Assembly: GCA_964370215.1 (NCBI GenBank)
Contig: CAYJIM010000004.1
Coordinates: 26,560 to 90,559, forward strand
Reading direction: 5' to 3'
Length of the DNA stretch: 64,000 nt
Source: Massiliimalia sp964370215
GTDB taxonomy: Bacteria; Bacillota; Clostridia; Oscillospirales; Ruminococcaceae
In this document: in pieces, positions 41,004-50,560 of the stretch
Layout of the letters: each line of letters opens with the position of its first letter
Numbering within the stretch: the stretch's first letter is position 1
Translations under genes and position numbers: made by a program
The notes under the pieces: model-generated
Databases searched by the model: none
What the model saw: the letters and a program-made list of their open reading frames with translations, nothing else
Told to the model about the DNA's origin: nothing

Positions 41004-42755
41004 ATGAAAAAACTTATGGCAATTCTGTTGGCTGGCGTTTTGACCGCTTCCTTGGCTGCATGTACTGCTCCTGCAACCACTGAATCTGGTGAAGGTACTG
41101 GCGAAACCACCGGTGAAAGCACCGGTGAAGCAACCGGCGACGACGGTGAGGTAAATACACTGACTATTATGATGGACCAGAGCGATGGTTGGGTACAAAA
41201 CTTTAACATTTTGACTAACAGCCCAGTACAATTTATGCAAGGGTTTATGTACGAGCCGCTCGTAATTTTTGACTCCTTCAACAACAACGCTGAAACCATG
41301 TGGCTTGCGGAAGACATCATCTCTGAAGCTGACAACAAAACTTTGACCATCAAAGTAAGAGAAGGCGTTCAGTGGAGCGATGGTGAAGAATTTAACGCAG
41401 AAGACGTTGCATTCAGCTTTACTTACCCTCAAGATTATCCTGAAATCGACCGTAACGGCGACTGGGGTGAAGAAGGTAAAATCGAATCGGTAACCATCGT
41501 TGATGATTACACCGTTCAAATCGTCATGAAAGAAGAAAACCGTTTCCACAGAAACACTGTTTTCGCTAACAAATGGATGATTCCAGAACACATCTACAAA
41601 GATGTAACCGAGCCTGCAACCCATATCTTGGAAGAACCAGTCGTAACCGGTGCATTCTCCGTTATCGAAAGTTTCCAACCGGAAGCTGTTGCTTTCTTGA
41701 GAAACCCGAACTACTGGAATGCTGATGATTTGGAAGTTGACCGCATGGTCGTTCCACAATTCAACTCCAACGATGCTGCATTGACTTTGTTGCAAAGTGG
41801 TAGTGTTGACTGGGCACATACCTTTATCCCAGACATCGAAGAAACCTATGTACAAGGCGATGAAAGCAGAAAATACTGGTACGGCATGAACGACGGTGTT
41901 CGTTTGGCACCGAACTACATGACCGAAAACGAAGGCGCTAGAAGAGCATTTGAAAGCGTTGAGTTCAAACAAGCAATGTCCATGTCCGTTGACCGTCAAG
42001 GGATCATCGATTCCGCAGTATTCGGTTACTTGGATCTCGTATTGCCAACAAATACCGGTTTGCCACCGTCCTTGTTCGGTTACAGAAACGAAGAAGCGGA
42101 TGCAATTACCGAGCAATACTCGGAATACAACATCGACACCGCAAAACAAATCTTGGCTGATGCAGGCTTTGAAGATTTGGATGGCGACGGCTTTGTAGAT
42201 CATCCGGACGGTACCCCGATCGCATTTGAAATCGTTTCTCCTGCAGGTTGGTCTGACTGGAACGACGGTTCTGCAATCTGTGCACAAGGGATGCAAGAAG
42301 CTGGTATCAACGCAAGCGCTGTTACCGTTGACCTGTCCATGATGCCTGATGGCTGGACAAACGGCGACTACGATGTTCGTTACTCCGGTAACGGCCAAAT
42401 CGGCGACGTACACAAATTCTACTATGACACCATCGGTGACCAATCAAGAGTGAAAACTCCTACTTGGTGGACCATCACCCAAACAAACTACGTCAACGAC
42501 GAAATGTCCGCATTGATCGACCAATTGCCAACTGCTGCTACTGATGAAGAAGTAAAAGCAATCACCGATCAAGTGGAGTTGTTCTTTGCTGAAAACATGA
42601 TCAACATCCCGATCATCTACAATGGTAACTGGGTTGTTTACAATGACAGCAGATGGACCGGTTGGGCAACTGCAGAAGACACCTTTGTCAACCCTGCAAA
42701 CTCCATGCAAGACTCCAAAATCCTTCAATTGATGGCTTTGGAACCGGTTGAATAA
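41004..42755 (+). CDS. ABC importer substrate-binding lipoprotein (family 5, Opp/Dpp type)
   Basis: A 583-residue extracellular solute-binding lipoprotein. Signal peptide with lipobox LAAC (Cys20), a Thr/Gly/Glu-rich linker of about 25 residues, then a family 5 binding domain (EPLVIFDSFN, VREGVQWSDGEEFNAEDVAFSF, REN/HIYKDV blocks, AMSMSVDRQGIID). Family 5 proteins bind peptides, nickel or, in Thermotoga, beta-manno- and cello-oligosaccharides. The divergent beta-mannosidase with a related operator points to oligosaccharides here; this is inference. ATG 41004 follows AAGGTGAT. Two stable hairpins after the stop fit the usual excess of binding protein over permease. Confidence 0.9.
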   Translation: MKKLMAILLAGVLTASLAACTAPATTESGEGTGETTGESTGEATGDDGEVNTLTIMMDQSDGWVQNFNILTNSPVQFMQGFMYEPLVIFDSFNNNAETMWLAEDIISEADNKTLTIKVREGVQWSDGEEFNAEDVAFSFTYPQDYPEIDRNGDWGEEGKIESVTIVDDYTVQIVMKEENRFHRNTVFANKWMIPEHIYKDVTEPATHILEEPVVTGAFSVIESFQPEAVAFLRNPNYWNADDLEVDRMVVPQFNSNDAALTLLQSGSVDWAHTFIPDIEETYVQGDESRKYWYGMNDGVRLAPNYMTENEGARRAFESVEFKQAMSMSVDRQGIIDSAVFGYLDLVLPTNTGLPPSLFGYRNEEADAITEQYSEYNIDTAKQILADAGFEDLDGDGFVDHPDGTPIAFEIVSPAGWSDWNDGSAICAQGMQEAGINASAVTVDLSMMPDGWTNGDYDVRYSGNGQIGDVHKFYYDTIGDQSRVKTPTWWTITQTNYVNDEMSALIDQLPTAATDEEVKAITDQVELFFAENMINIPIIYNGNWVVYNDSRWTGWATAEDTFVNPANSMQDSKILQLMALEPVE

Positions 42756-42791
42756 GCAAATAGACTGAAAAGTTATATGACGTAACGGAGC

Positions 42792-42887
42792 GAAAGTTCG
42801 TATTGCCTTCAACCTTGGGGATACGAACTTTCTGTTCTGTGATCTGTTTTGTACTGCGAGAATGAAGTCGTTTCGTTCTCACAGTAC
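42792..42887 (+). promoter_or_regulatory. Two tandem hairpins between binding-protein and permease genes
   Basis: GAAAGTTCGTAT/ATACGAACTTTC (42792-42803/42821-42832, 12 bp) and GTACTGCGAGAA/TTCTCACAGTAC (42851-42862/42876-42887, one mismatch). Neither has a T-tract. They probably protect the 3' end of the binding-protein message or thin out downstream expression. Confidence 0.65.
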
Positions 42888-42945
42888 AAGATAGATCCAT
42901 GTAAAGAATTCTTTTAAGACTTTCAAAAAGAAAGGATGGATGAAA

Positions 42946-43935
42946 ATGGGCTATATTTTAAAAAGACTGGGATTCTATCTGGTGGCATTTTTCAGTGCGG
43001 TAACGCTGAACTTTTTCCTACCACGTATGATGCCCGGTGACCCTGTGCAGATGTTTCTAGCAGAACTCTACCAAGGTGGTGGGAGAATTGACGATGCCAC
43101 CATTCGTGCGGTAGAAGAAATGTTTGGTTATGGGACAGAAGAACCACTGATTGTTACTTACTTTAGATATGTCGGTAATATCTTTACCGGTGACTGGGGA
43201 CTTTCCTTCAAATACTACCCACAAACAGTTATGGAAGCACTTTCCCGTGGTCTTGGTTGGACCATCTTCTTGATGGGGACTGCCTTGATCTTAGGGTTTA
43301 TCATCAACTCACTGTTGGGGATTCTCGTTTCTTGGAGACGTGGATCGAGATTGGATACCACCATTACATTGGGCGGTCAAATTCTCGCGAACATCCCGGC
43401 AGTTGTTGTGGCAATCATTTTGAGCCTTACTTTGGCACACACCGGCATATTCCCAACTGGATATGCGGTCACACCACTCTTCTATCCTGCCAACCAAATG
43501 GAATATTTGGGGGACGTTGCTTACCATGCGTTCTTGCCTGTATTGTCGATTCTCATCACCGGTCTCGGTGGGATCATGGGGATGCGTGCAAACATGATCA
43601 ACCAATTGGGTGAAGACTACATCACCATGGGGATTGCAAAAGGGGTACCGCAACACCGCATCATGTTCTCTTATGGCGCTCGTAACGCACTGCTTCCGGT
43701 TGTGACCTCTTTGGCAATGCAAATCGGTTTCTTGCTCGGTGGCTCTCTGATCATCGAACAGGTCTTCAACTATCCGGGTCTTGGGACCATCATGATCAAT
43801 GCGATCAATGGGCGTGACTACCCACTCATGCAGGGGATTCTTTTGATGTCGACCACTTTGATGTTGACAGCAAACTTCATTGCTGACGTTGGTATTCTCT
43901 TCTTAGATCCTCGCATTAGACGTCAAAGTAAATAG
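42946..43935 (+). CDS. ABC importer permease (OppB/DppB-like)
   Basis: A 329-residue permease of the binding-protein-dependent type with six membrane segments. YILKRLGFYL at the start, FFLPRMMPGDP and the EAA-loop region (GEDYITMGIAKGVPQHRIMFSYGARNALLPVVT) are standard for OppB. ATG 42946 is preferred to ATG 42940 because the AAAGGA lies 9 bases ahead of it. Partner of the next permease; together they form the channel for the family 5 binding protein. Confidence 0.93.
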   Translation: MGYILKRLGFYLVAFFSAVTLNFFLPRMMPGDPVQMFLAELYQGGGRIDDATIRAVEEMFGYGTEEPLIVTYFRYVGNIFTGDWGLSFKYYPQTVMEALSRGLGWTIFLMGTALILGFIINSLLGILVSWRRGSRLDTTITLGGQILANIPAVVVAIILSLTLAHTGIFPTGYAVTPLFYPANQMEYLGDVAYHAFLPVLSILITGLGGIMGMRANMINQLGEDYITMGIAKGVPQHRIMFSYGARNALLPVVTSLAMQIGFLLGGSLIIEQVFNYPGLGTIMINAINGRDYPLMQGILLMSTTLMLTANFIADVGILFLDPRIRRQSK

Positions 43936-43947
43936 GAGGTGGCGACA

Positions 43948-44871
43948 ATGAAAAAATTCACAGAATTAAAGCCGGTCCGCTTTTTGATGAGCAGTCCGAA
44001 AACAACCGTTGGGATTTTGATCCTAGTGACGATGTTGGTGCTTACCTTTGGCGCCCCTCTCTTCACAACCTATGATCCGATTGCTCGATTTGAAGGGGAA
44101 TATCAAATGCCACCTTCTGCGGAACATATTTTCGGTACCACCCAATTGGGTCGTGACGTATTTGCACAGTTCCTTTATGGTGGGCAACAGTCGCTTGCAG
44201 TTGGTCTGGTAGCAGGCCTGATCACCACTGTCTTGAGCTTGTTCTTCGGCATCAGTGCCGGTTACTTTGGTGGGGTATATGACAGTGTTGTCAGTACCAT
44301 CATCAACATCATCATGGTTATTCCGAACATCGTTTTCCTATTGATCATTGCATCGATGATGGGTGGGATCTCCCCGTGGCTCATTTGTGTTATCATCGGG
44401 CTAACGTCATGGCCGTGGAACGCAAGGGTCTTGCGTGCACAGACCATGAGTATCAGAAACCGTGAATTTGTATATTCGGCAGAGACCTTGGGCGAATCCA
44501 AATTGCGCATCCTGTTTGTAGAGATCATGCCAAACATGCTCTCCATCATCAGCTCCGCATTTGTATCCACCTTGATCTATGCGATCATGGCACACGCAAC
44601 AATGGAATTCATCGGCTTCGGTGACCCACTGTCTGTTACTTGGGGTACCATGCTCTTCAATGCACAAACCAGTGGCGCAATGAAATCTGGCGCATGGTGG
44701 GAAGCAGCAGGTCCGATTCTTGGACTTGTCTCTGTTGGGATCGGTCTGACTCTCATCAACTTCTCGATTGACGAAATTTCCAACCCGAAATTGAGCGCAC
44801 AACGCTTTATGAAATCTTACTACAAGAAAAAGAAAAAATTAGAGCGCGAAGCAAAAAGACAAGGCGCATAA
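43948..44871 (+). CDS. ABC importer permease (OppC/DppC-like)
   Basis: A 307-residue permease with the OppC N-terminal extension (ELKPVRFLMSSPKTTVGI), IFGTTQLGRDVFAQFLYGGQQSL and an EAA loop (RNREFVYSAETLGESKLRILFVEIMPNML). It starts 12 bases after the OppB-like gene; AGGAGG lies 8 bases before ATG 43948. The C-terminus is unusually basic (KKKKKLEREAKR). Confidence 0.93.
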   Translation: MKKFTELKPVRFLMSSPKTTVGILILVTMLVLTFGAPLFTTYDPIARFEGEYQMPPSAEHIFGTTQLGRDVFAQFLYGGQQSLAVGLVAGLITTVLSLFFGISAGYFGGVYDSVVSTIINIIMVIPNIVFLLIIASMMGGISPWLICVIIGLTSWPWNARVLRAQTMSIRNREFVYSAETLGESKLRILFVEIMPNMLSIISSAFVSTLIYAIMAHATMEFIGFGDPLSVTWGTMLFNAQTSGAMKSGAWWEAAGPILGLVSVGIGLTLINFSIDEISNPKLSAQRFMKSYYKKKKKLEREAKRQGA

Positions 44872-44925
44872 TAAAGGGATAATCGACGAAGACCACTCAA
44901 TGGATGAGAGAAAGGAACTGTTAAG

Positions 44926-45903
44926 ATGAAGGACGCTTTATTACAAGTAAATAATCTTTGCGTTGAATACGTCACCGGTGATGCAACATCGGTACGTGCA
45001 GTAGACAACGTAAGTTTTTCAATCGGCGCCGGCAAGAGCCTCGGGCTTGCAGGGGAATCCGGTTGTGGGAAAAGTACCATTGCATATTCTTTGATGAGAT
45101 TGCACCGTCCACCGGCAATGATCGTAGGTGGGGAAATCAACATGAACGGTGTTGATGTCATCAAAATGAACGACAAAGAATTACAAGCATTCCGTTGGGA
45201 ACAAACCTCGATGGTATTCCAATCGGCAATGAACTGCTTGAATCCGGTTGTCACCATGGAAAACCAATTCTTTGAAATTTTCAAATACCACAATGTAACC
45301 AAAAGCAAAAAAGAAGCCAGAAAATTGTCGGAAGATCTGTTGGCAATCGTCGGCATTCCGGCAGAGCGTTTGAAAGACTATCCGCACCAATTTTCCGGTG
45401 GGATGCGTCAGAGAGCGGTTATTGCAATGGCGTTGGCACTCAAACCAAAACTATTGATTTTGGATGAGCCGACAACAGCACTTGATACCGTTGTACAACG
45501 TGATATTTTGCAACGTATCTTTAAATTGAAAGAAGAGTTTGGGTTCTCCATTCTGTTCATCACCCATGACATCAGCTTGATGATGGAGTTTTGTGATGAT
45601 GTTGCCGTTATGTATGCCGGTAAAATCGTGGAACAAGGGGATTCGATGACCATTTTGAAAAACCCGAAACACCCTTACACCTTTGGCTTGAAAAACTCTT
45701 TCCCATCGTTACAAGGGAAAATCGAGTACATGGAAGGGATCAAAGGGAATCCGTTGAACCTCAAAAACATTCCACAAGGGTGTCGTTTCCAAGCACGTTG
45801 TTTCAATGTTTGTGACGAGTGTTACAAAACAGAGCCGACAAGAACCGAAGTAGGGGATAACTTCTTCTACTGTCACAATCCGCTCGGCATGCAGGAGGTG
45901 TAA
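44926..45903 (+). CDS. ABC importer ATPase (OppD/DppD-like)
   Basis: A 325-residue ATPase with Walker A GESGCGKST, signature FSGGMRQR, Walker B LLILDEPTTALD and H-loop FITHDISL. The C-terminal oligopeptide/dipeptide extension holds four cysteines (CRFQARC, CDEC..., YCHN), which in this family bind a [4Fe-4S] cluster or metal. It powers uptake with the OppF-like partner encoded one base downstream. Confidence 0.93.
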   Translation: MKDALLQVNNLCVEYVTGDATSVRAVDNVSFSIGAGKSLGLAGESGCGKSTIAYSLMRLHRPPAMIVGGEINMNGVDVIKMNDKELQAFRWEQTSMVFQSAMNCLNPVVTMENQFFEIFKYHNVTKSKKEARKLSEDLLAIVGIPAERLKDYPHQFSGGMRQRAVIAMALALKPKLLILDEPTTALDTVVQRDILQRIFKLKEEFGFSILFITHDISLMMEFCDDVAVMYAGKIVEQGDSMTILKNPKHPYTFGLKNSFPSLQGKIEYMEGIKGNPLNLKNIPQGCRFQARCFNVCDECYKTEPTRTEVGDNFFYCHNPLGMQEV

Positions 45904-45904
45904 C

Positions 45905-46912
45905 ATGGAAAACAAAGAAATCGTATTAAGCTTAAAAAATGTCTGCATGGACTTTAAAGTTGGTGGGAAAGGCTTTTTTGCTAAAAAATCCACTCTGCGT
46001 GCACTCAATGATATTTCTTTTGACCTCTACAAAGGGGAAACATTGGCAATTGTTGGGGAATCCGGTTGTGGTAAATCAACTATCTGTCGTGCGGCAATGC
46101 GCTTTCATACACCAACCCAAGGGGAAATGTTGTTTGAAGGGCAAAACATCCACAAATTGAGAGGGAATGAACTCAAAGTCTATCGTCAAAGAACACAGAT
46201 GATTTTCCAAGACCCATTCTCCTCCTTGAATCCACTACACAACATCTATTATCATTTGGAGCGTCCACTGAAATTGCATCATGATTTGAGCAATGAAGAT
46301 CGCCAAAAGAAAATGGATGAATACCTTGAAATGGTTGGGCTTGTCCCACCACAAGAACAAGGGAACAAGCATCCACATGAATTGTCCGGTGGGCAACGTC
46401 AAAGAGCGTATCTTGCGAGAATTTTGGCGGTTGGTGCCGATGTCGTATTTGCTGACGAACCGACCTCTATGCTTGACGTTTCTATCCGTTTGGGTGTCTT
46501 GAACCTCATGAACGATTTGAAAAATGATTTGAAAAAATCGTTTATCTACATCACCCATGACATTGCAACAGCACGTTATATCTCTGACCGCATCATCGTA
46601 TTGTATGCAGGTCACATGGTAGAGTGGGGCGACGTTGACAAAGTCATCTGTAATCCGACTCATCCGTACACCAAATTGTTGGTGGCAGCGGCACCGGATC
46701 CGGAACGTGAAGGCGATGTAGAATTGCCGGTTGTCAAAGATGATGACGAAACTGAAGTTACTGTATGGACACCGGAAAGCAAAGGTTGTCCGTTCAAAAG
46801 AAGATGCCCGGAAGCATTGCCTTCCTGTGCAGACGTACTCCCACCGGCGGTGGAAGTATCGGAAGGTCAGTTTGTACGCTGTGTACATGCAAAACCTTAT
46901 CTTGAAGCATAA
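45905..46912 (+). CDS. ABC importer ATPase (OppF/DppF-like)
   Basis: A 335-residue ATPase with Walker A GESGCGKST, LSGGQRQRAYLARIL, FADEPTSMLDVS and YITHDIATARY, plus the C-terminal cysteine-bearing extension (GCPFKRRCPEALPSC). It closes the five-gene operon. The Asp-Val-Ser D-loop is that of the OppF side. GGAGG precedes the ATG, overlapping the end of the previous gene. Confidence 0.93.
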   Translation: MENKEIVLSLKNVCMDFKVGGKGFFAKKSTLRALNDISFDLYKGETLAIVGESGCGKSTICRAAMRFHTPTQGEMLFEGQNIHKLRGNELKVYRQRTQMIFQDPFSSLNPLHNIYYHLERPLKLHHDLSNEDRQKKMDEYLEMVGLVPPQEQGNKHPHELSGGQRQRAYLARILAVGADVVFADEPTSMLDVSIRLGVLNLMNDLKNDLKKSFIYITHDIATARYISDRIIVLYAGHMVEWGDVDKVICNPTHPYTKLLVAAAPDPEREGDVELPVVKDDDETEVTVWTPESKGCPFKRRCPEALPSCADVLPPAVEVSEGQFVRCVHAKPYLEA

Positions 46913-46914
46913 TG

Positions 46915-46952
46915 AAAAAGGCTGTGAAGAAAAATTTCTTCACAGCCTTTTT
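46915..46952. terminator. Terminator of the ABC importer operon
   Basis: A stem of 17-18 bp (46915-46932/46936-46952) with AAAAAGGCTGTGAAG in the left arm and a T-run at the right end, 3 bases after the stop codon. Confidence 0.95.
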
Positions 46953-47296
46953 GTCATGTTTTACTGGAAAGGTCATTATACAGAACAGTGGAAGAATTGA
47001 TCTGTAGGGACAGGCTTCCACGCCTGTCTGCCTCCGTTGCACCAAAAAGGGATTTGATGATCAATCAAATCCCTTTAAACACTGACGCTTGAAAGTTGCC
47101 TCGCGGCAAGAAAACCGTGGGACACTGTCCACACCCTGCCACTTTTGAAAAAGTGGGCAAAACTTTTATCCACCACCCGATTTTTCATTGTGCGGTAGGG
47201 GTGGTTCACGAATCGCCCGCAATGCCAGCCGGTGCTACCGGCTCGTGCGATGGGTGCTCAGTCGAAAACAACAACAGGGTTTACCTGTCGGAAATA
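46953..47296. repeat. Intergenic region rich in small palindromes
   Basis: No gene is seen in 344 bases. Several hairpins follow each other: ACAGGC-TTCCAC-GCCTGT (from 47011), a 13-bp stem at 47046-47076, TTGCC/GGCAA near 47097, GGGTGGTTC/GAATCGCCC around 47203-47222 (two G-U pairs), and GCCGGT/ACCGGC near 47230-47245. The blocks starting GTAGGGACAGG and GTAGGGGTGG look like dispersed REP-type units common in Clostridia genomes; there is only one of each here. Confidence 0.45.
47046..47076 (-). terminator. Terminator-like stem facing ispE
   Basis: AAAGGGATTTGAT and its exact complement (13 bp) around a 5-base loop, followed on the minus strand by TTTTTGG. It lies 220 bases past the ispE stop. 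Confidence 0.65.
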
Positions 47297-48154
47297 CTAG
47301 CGCGCACCATGTGGCACAGCATGACAGAGAAAAACCTCTGCCCCCTCTGCTTTAAACTGAGAGAAGCAATGAGCAGCAGTTTCCTCCTTGTCAAAAATTC
47401 CAAAGATAGCGGAACCACTGCCGGTCATCATGGCTCCAATCGCACCCAGTGCACGTAGCCGTGCTTTGATTGCCTCTAACTCCGGTAACGGACAAACCGT
47501 TTCCAATGCGTTGTATAGGTTCGCACAGACCCCTTGTAAGTCATCGTTTGCGGACGCATCAATCATCTGTTGCAACGTGCGTCTGGGAGCGGTACCTGAC
47601 TGATCAAAGGCATCAAACGCCGCCTTGGTGGAGATGCCAACCGACGGCTTCACTACAACGAGTGAACAGGGAAGAAAAGGGGAGAGGGGTTCGATCTTTT
47701 CACCAAATCCTGTAACCTTTGCTGTCCCACCAATCAGACAGAATGGAATATCCGCACCGATCTTTTCTCCGATTTGACATAGCTCTTCCATCGACAACCC
47801 TGTTTGAAACAGTCCATTCAACCCCACTAAGGTAGCGGCGCCATCGGCACTGCCGCCGGCCATTCCTGCCTGCATGGGAATCCGCTTTTCAATGGTGATG
47901 GCAACCCCCTCCGTGACTCCTGTTTTCTCAAAGAAAGCCACCGCACAGCGATGACAAATATTGCGTTCGTCACAGGGTACTGCTGGATCTTCGCAGGATA
48001 GGGCGACACCTGTGACGGTTTTAGTAAGGGTCAGTGTATCATACAGATCAATGCTCTGCATCAACATTTCCATGAGATGATAGCGGCGCTCATCCAACCC
48101 GACAATATCAAGATAAAAATTCAACTTTGCAGGTGCTTTTACGGTAACGGTCAT
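47297..48154 (-). CDS. ispE: 4-diphosphocytidyl-2-C-methyl-D-erythritol kinase
   Basis: GHMP kinase of the non-mevalonate (MEP) isoprenoid pathway. The 285-residue protein begins TVKAPAKLNFYLDIVG and carries the ATP-binding PMQAGMAGGSADGAATL plus FCLIGGTAKVTGFGE and the C-terminal GAMMTGSGSAIFGIF. All are diagnostic. The ATG at 48154 is used; AAAGGATG lies ahead. It follows the DUF362 gene by 18 bases on the same strand. Confidence 0.95.
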   Translation of the reverse strand: MTVTVKAPAKLNFYLDIVGLDERRYHLMEMLMQSIDLYDTLTLTKTVTGVALSCEDPAVPCDERNICHRCAVAFFEKTGVTEGVAITIEKRIPMQAGMAGGSADGAATLVGLNGLFQTGLSMEELCQIGEKIGADIPFCLIGGTAKVTGFGEKIEPLSPFLPCSLVVVKPSVGISTKAAFDAFDQSGTAPRRTLQQMIDASANDDLQGVCANLYNALETVCPLPELEAIKARLRALGAIGAMMTGSGSAIFGIFDKEETAAHCFSQFKAEGAEVFLCHAVPHGAR

Positions 48155-48172
48155 CAAAGGTCATCCTTTCTT

Positions 48173-49300
48173 TTAACGAAATAGAACCGAGCGTTTGAGG
48201 TCAATGGCTTTGACGGGACACATCTCATGACAACAAAAACAGTGAATGCAATTTTTGTGAGGAATGATCGCCTTTCGATCCTTCATTTCAATGATTTTTG
48301 GCGGACAACTTTCCGCACACTTACCACAGCCAATGCAGTCGTGAAGGCGGACTTTTGGTCGACTGGTTAAGAGGCGTTTTGTCAACCACTTGGTGGGAGG
48401 TTGTAGTGGCGCCGGCAATTTACCGGTGAAATCAATGTGTTTGCCGTGTGGTTTTTGGAAAGGATCAACGGCAATGCTATCCCCCTCTACAACCACGGCC
48501 GATGAGTCAAACAGCTGTTGATTTTTTGCCGCTACAACGGTGTGAATGCTGTCAGGATCAACACCGATGACATTGCAAAGATGATAATCCATTGCATGGT
48601 GGTTGTCGGCGGCAAGGGTCAATCCCAGATGCCGCTTCTCTCCACCGGAAGGCCCATTGCCCTCCATCGCTTCAATCGCATCCACCAGTACAAAATCGGG
48701 GGAGACAGTTTGACAGAGGTCAACAAGCATTTGGCAAAACTGTTGTTCATCAGGAAATCTCCAGTGAAACTCAGGTTTCATCAAGCCGGGTACCGTGCCA
48801 AATAGATTTTTCACCGCGCCCGATAATCCAGTCATGGCATGGGTTTTCAACTTGCAAATATTCAGTGTAAAGTCTGCTTGCTTGACAGGGGCAATGAGTG
48901 TAAAACGCTTGACAAGTTGATTGTCTTGACACTCTTTTTCGAAGTGAGAAAAATCTTGATTCAGAGCGACTTGTTGTCGTGCACAAAGTGCTGCCATGCC
49001 GGTCGCTTGATAGATGCCCTTTAATGCAGATTCATTGTATAAGCCACCTGGGCTGTCGGCAACGGTGATGTTGGTCACCCCCATCTGCTTTAGGCAGATG
49101 ACAGCAGCTTCAACGAGGGCAGGATGGGTGGTGGTGAATTCCTCGGGGGAGCGCTTCATCAAAAGATTTGGCTTGATGAGAACATGACTGTCCTTGGATA
49201 ACTTATCAGAAAGTGAAAAGCGGTCAAAATGCGCTTGTACTGTGCTGACAAGGGATTCTACTTGATAACTTTGGTGGGCAATGGAACTGATTTTGTGCAT
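48173..49300 (-). CDS. DUF362 protein with C-terminal 2[4Fe-4S] ferredoxin domain
   Basis: A 375-residue protein. Residues 1-280 are a DUF362 domain (HVLIKPNLLMKRSPEEFTTTHPALVEA, KLKTHAMTGLSGAVKNLFG). The last 60 residues carry two ferredoxin-type cysteine sets, CIGCGKCAESCPP and CIHCFCCHEMCP, each fit for a [4Fe-4S] cluster. Such proteins are soluble iron-sulfur proteins of unknown reaction, common in anaerobes. AAGGAG precedes the ATG. Confidence 0.88.
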   Translation of the reverse strand: MHKISSIAHQSYQVESLVSTVQAHFDRFSLSDKLSKDSHVLIKPNLLMKRSPEEFTTTHPALVEAAVICLKQMGVTNITVADSPGGLYNESALKGIYQATGMAALCARQQVALNQDFSHFEKECQDNQLVKRFTLIAPVKQADFTLNICKLKTHAMTGLSGAVKNLFGTVPGLMKPEFHWRFPDEQQFCQMLVDLCQTVSPDFVLVDAIEAMEGNGPSGGEKRHLGLTLAADNHHAMDYHLCNVIGVDPDSIHTVVAAKNQQLFDSSAVVVEGDSIAVDPFQKPHGKHIDFTGKLPAPLQPPTKWLTKRLLTSRPKVRLHDCIGCGKCAESCPPKIIEMKDRKAIIPHKNCIHCFCCHEMCPVKAIDLKRSVLFR

Positions 49301-49325
49301 GAAAATCTCCTTTAAAATAGATGAA

Positions 49326-49360
49326 ACAACCCGATCAACGGTTTTCGTCAGTCGGGTTGT
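49326..49360 (-). terminator. Hairpin between the aminotransferase and DUF362 genes
   Basis: ACAACCCGA (49326-49334) pairs with TCGGGTTGT (49352-49360). On the minus strand the arm is followed by TTTCATC, so termination is likely partial. Confidence 0.5.
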
Positions 49361-49379
49361 TGTGGATAAAAAATAAAAC

Positions 49380-50558
49380 TTACTTCGCTTCTTTTAATTC
49401 GTTTAAAAATTCAGCAATACGTTTGGTCGCTTCTAATAGATGGTTGAGGGAATAGGAGTAGGATACTCTAATAAACCCTTCACCGGAATTGCCAAAGGCG
49501 TCTCCCGGCACTACCGCAACACGTTTTGCTTGCAACAGTTTTTCGCAAAATTCAAGGGAGGTCATTCCTGTGGAACGAATACAAGGAAAAACATAAAATG
49601 CTCCCTCCGGTTCAAAGCAGGGCAGCCCCATATCATTGAAACTGCGCACCAACAAACGGCGACGCTTGTCGTATTCACTTACCATATGTGCAATGCTTTC
49701 ATCTCCGTCACGCAGGGCAGAAATTGCCGCATACTGACTCATGGAAGGGGCGCACATGATGGAATATTGATGCAATTTATTGATCTGTGTCAAGATCGGT
49801 GCAGGTCCTACAGCATACCCCAATCGCCAACCGGTCATTGCATAGGCTTTGGAAAAACCGCTGACGACGACGGTGCGCTCCCACATACCATCCAGTTCGG
49901 CAATGGAAACATGGCGCTCGGTACCATAGGTGAGTTCTCCGTAAATCTCGTCTGATAGAATCATGATGTCTGTGCCACGTAGTACCTCGGCAATTTCTGC
50001 AAGGTGTTCACGGCGCATCACTCCACCGGTCGGATTGTTGGGGAAGGGAAGGATCAAGAGCTTGGTGCGGTCGGTGATTTTTTCCTTCAACTGTTTTGCG
50101 GTCAAACGAAAACAATCCGCTTCCGTTGTTTCAATCGGTACAGGGACACCACCTGCCATGCTGACAATAGGGGTATAGCAGACAAACGACGGTTCTGGGA
50201 TCAGTACTTCGTCCATCGGGTTGACAAGGGCACGCACCGCCATATCGATCGCTTCAGAGCCCCCTACTGTCACCACCACCTCATCGGTTGGTTGATAGGT
50301 GAGGGTAAAGCGGCGTTCAAGATAATGGCAAATTTCAACGCGCAAATCCATCAGCCCCGCATTGGCAGTATACCAAGTTTTTCCTTTTTCCAATGTTTCG
50401 ATGCCTGCTTGACGGACGTGAAATGGGGTTTTAAAATCAGGCTCACCAACCCCCAAAGAAATGATTCCTTCCATTTGTCCTGCTAAATCAAAAAATTTTC
50501 GAATGCCGGACGGCTTGATTTCCTGTACCTTTTTGGATAGTATTTTTTGATAATCCAT
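49380..50558 (-). CDS. PLP-dependent class I/II aminotransferase
   Basis: A 392-residue fold-type I aminotransferase of the aspartate/aromatic group. Seen are GVGEPDFKTP, YTANAGLMDLR, FPNNPTGGVM, LSDEIYGELTYG and the PLP lysine in SGFSKAYAMTGWRLG. The amino donor is not clear (aspartate, aromatic or branched). It overlaps the stop of the upstream Lrp-type regulator (GTGATG beginning in the TAG), so the two are coupled and the regulator may answer to an amino acid tied to this enzyme. Confidence 0.9.
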   Translation of the reverse strand: MDYQKILSKKVQEIKPSGIRKFFDLAGQMEGIISLGVGEPDFKTPFHVRQAGIETLEKGKTWYTANAGLMDLRVEICHYLERRFTLTYQPTDEVVVTVGGSEAIDMAVRALVNPMDEVLIPEPSFVCYTPIVSMAGGVPVPIETTEADCFRLTAKQLKEKITDRTKLLILPFPNNPTGGVMRREHLAEIAEVLRGTDIMILSDEIYGELTYGTERHVSIAELDGMWERTVVVSGFSKAYAMTGWRLGYAVGPAPILTQINKLHQYSIMCAPSMSQYAAISALRDGDESIAHMVSEYDKRRRLLVRSFNDMGLPCFEPEGAFYVFPCIRSTGMTSLEFCEKLLQAKRVAVVPGDAFGNSGEGFIRVSYSYSLNHLLEATKRIAEFLNELKEAK

Positions 50559-50560
50559 CA

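Noticed and set aside
40914..42443. A 509-codon open frame on the minus strand
   Set aside because: It lies fully antisense to the well-supported binding-protein gene. It has no domain, no binding site and a cysteine/phenylalanine-rich composition typical of reverse-complement shadows of biased codons.
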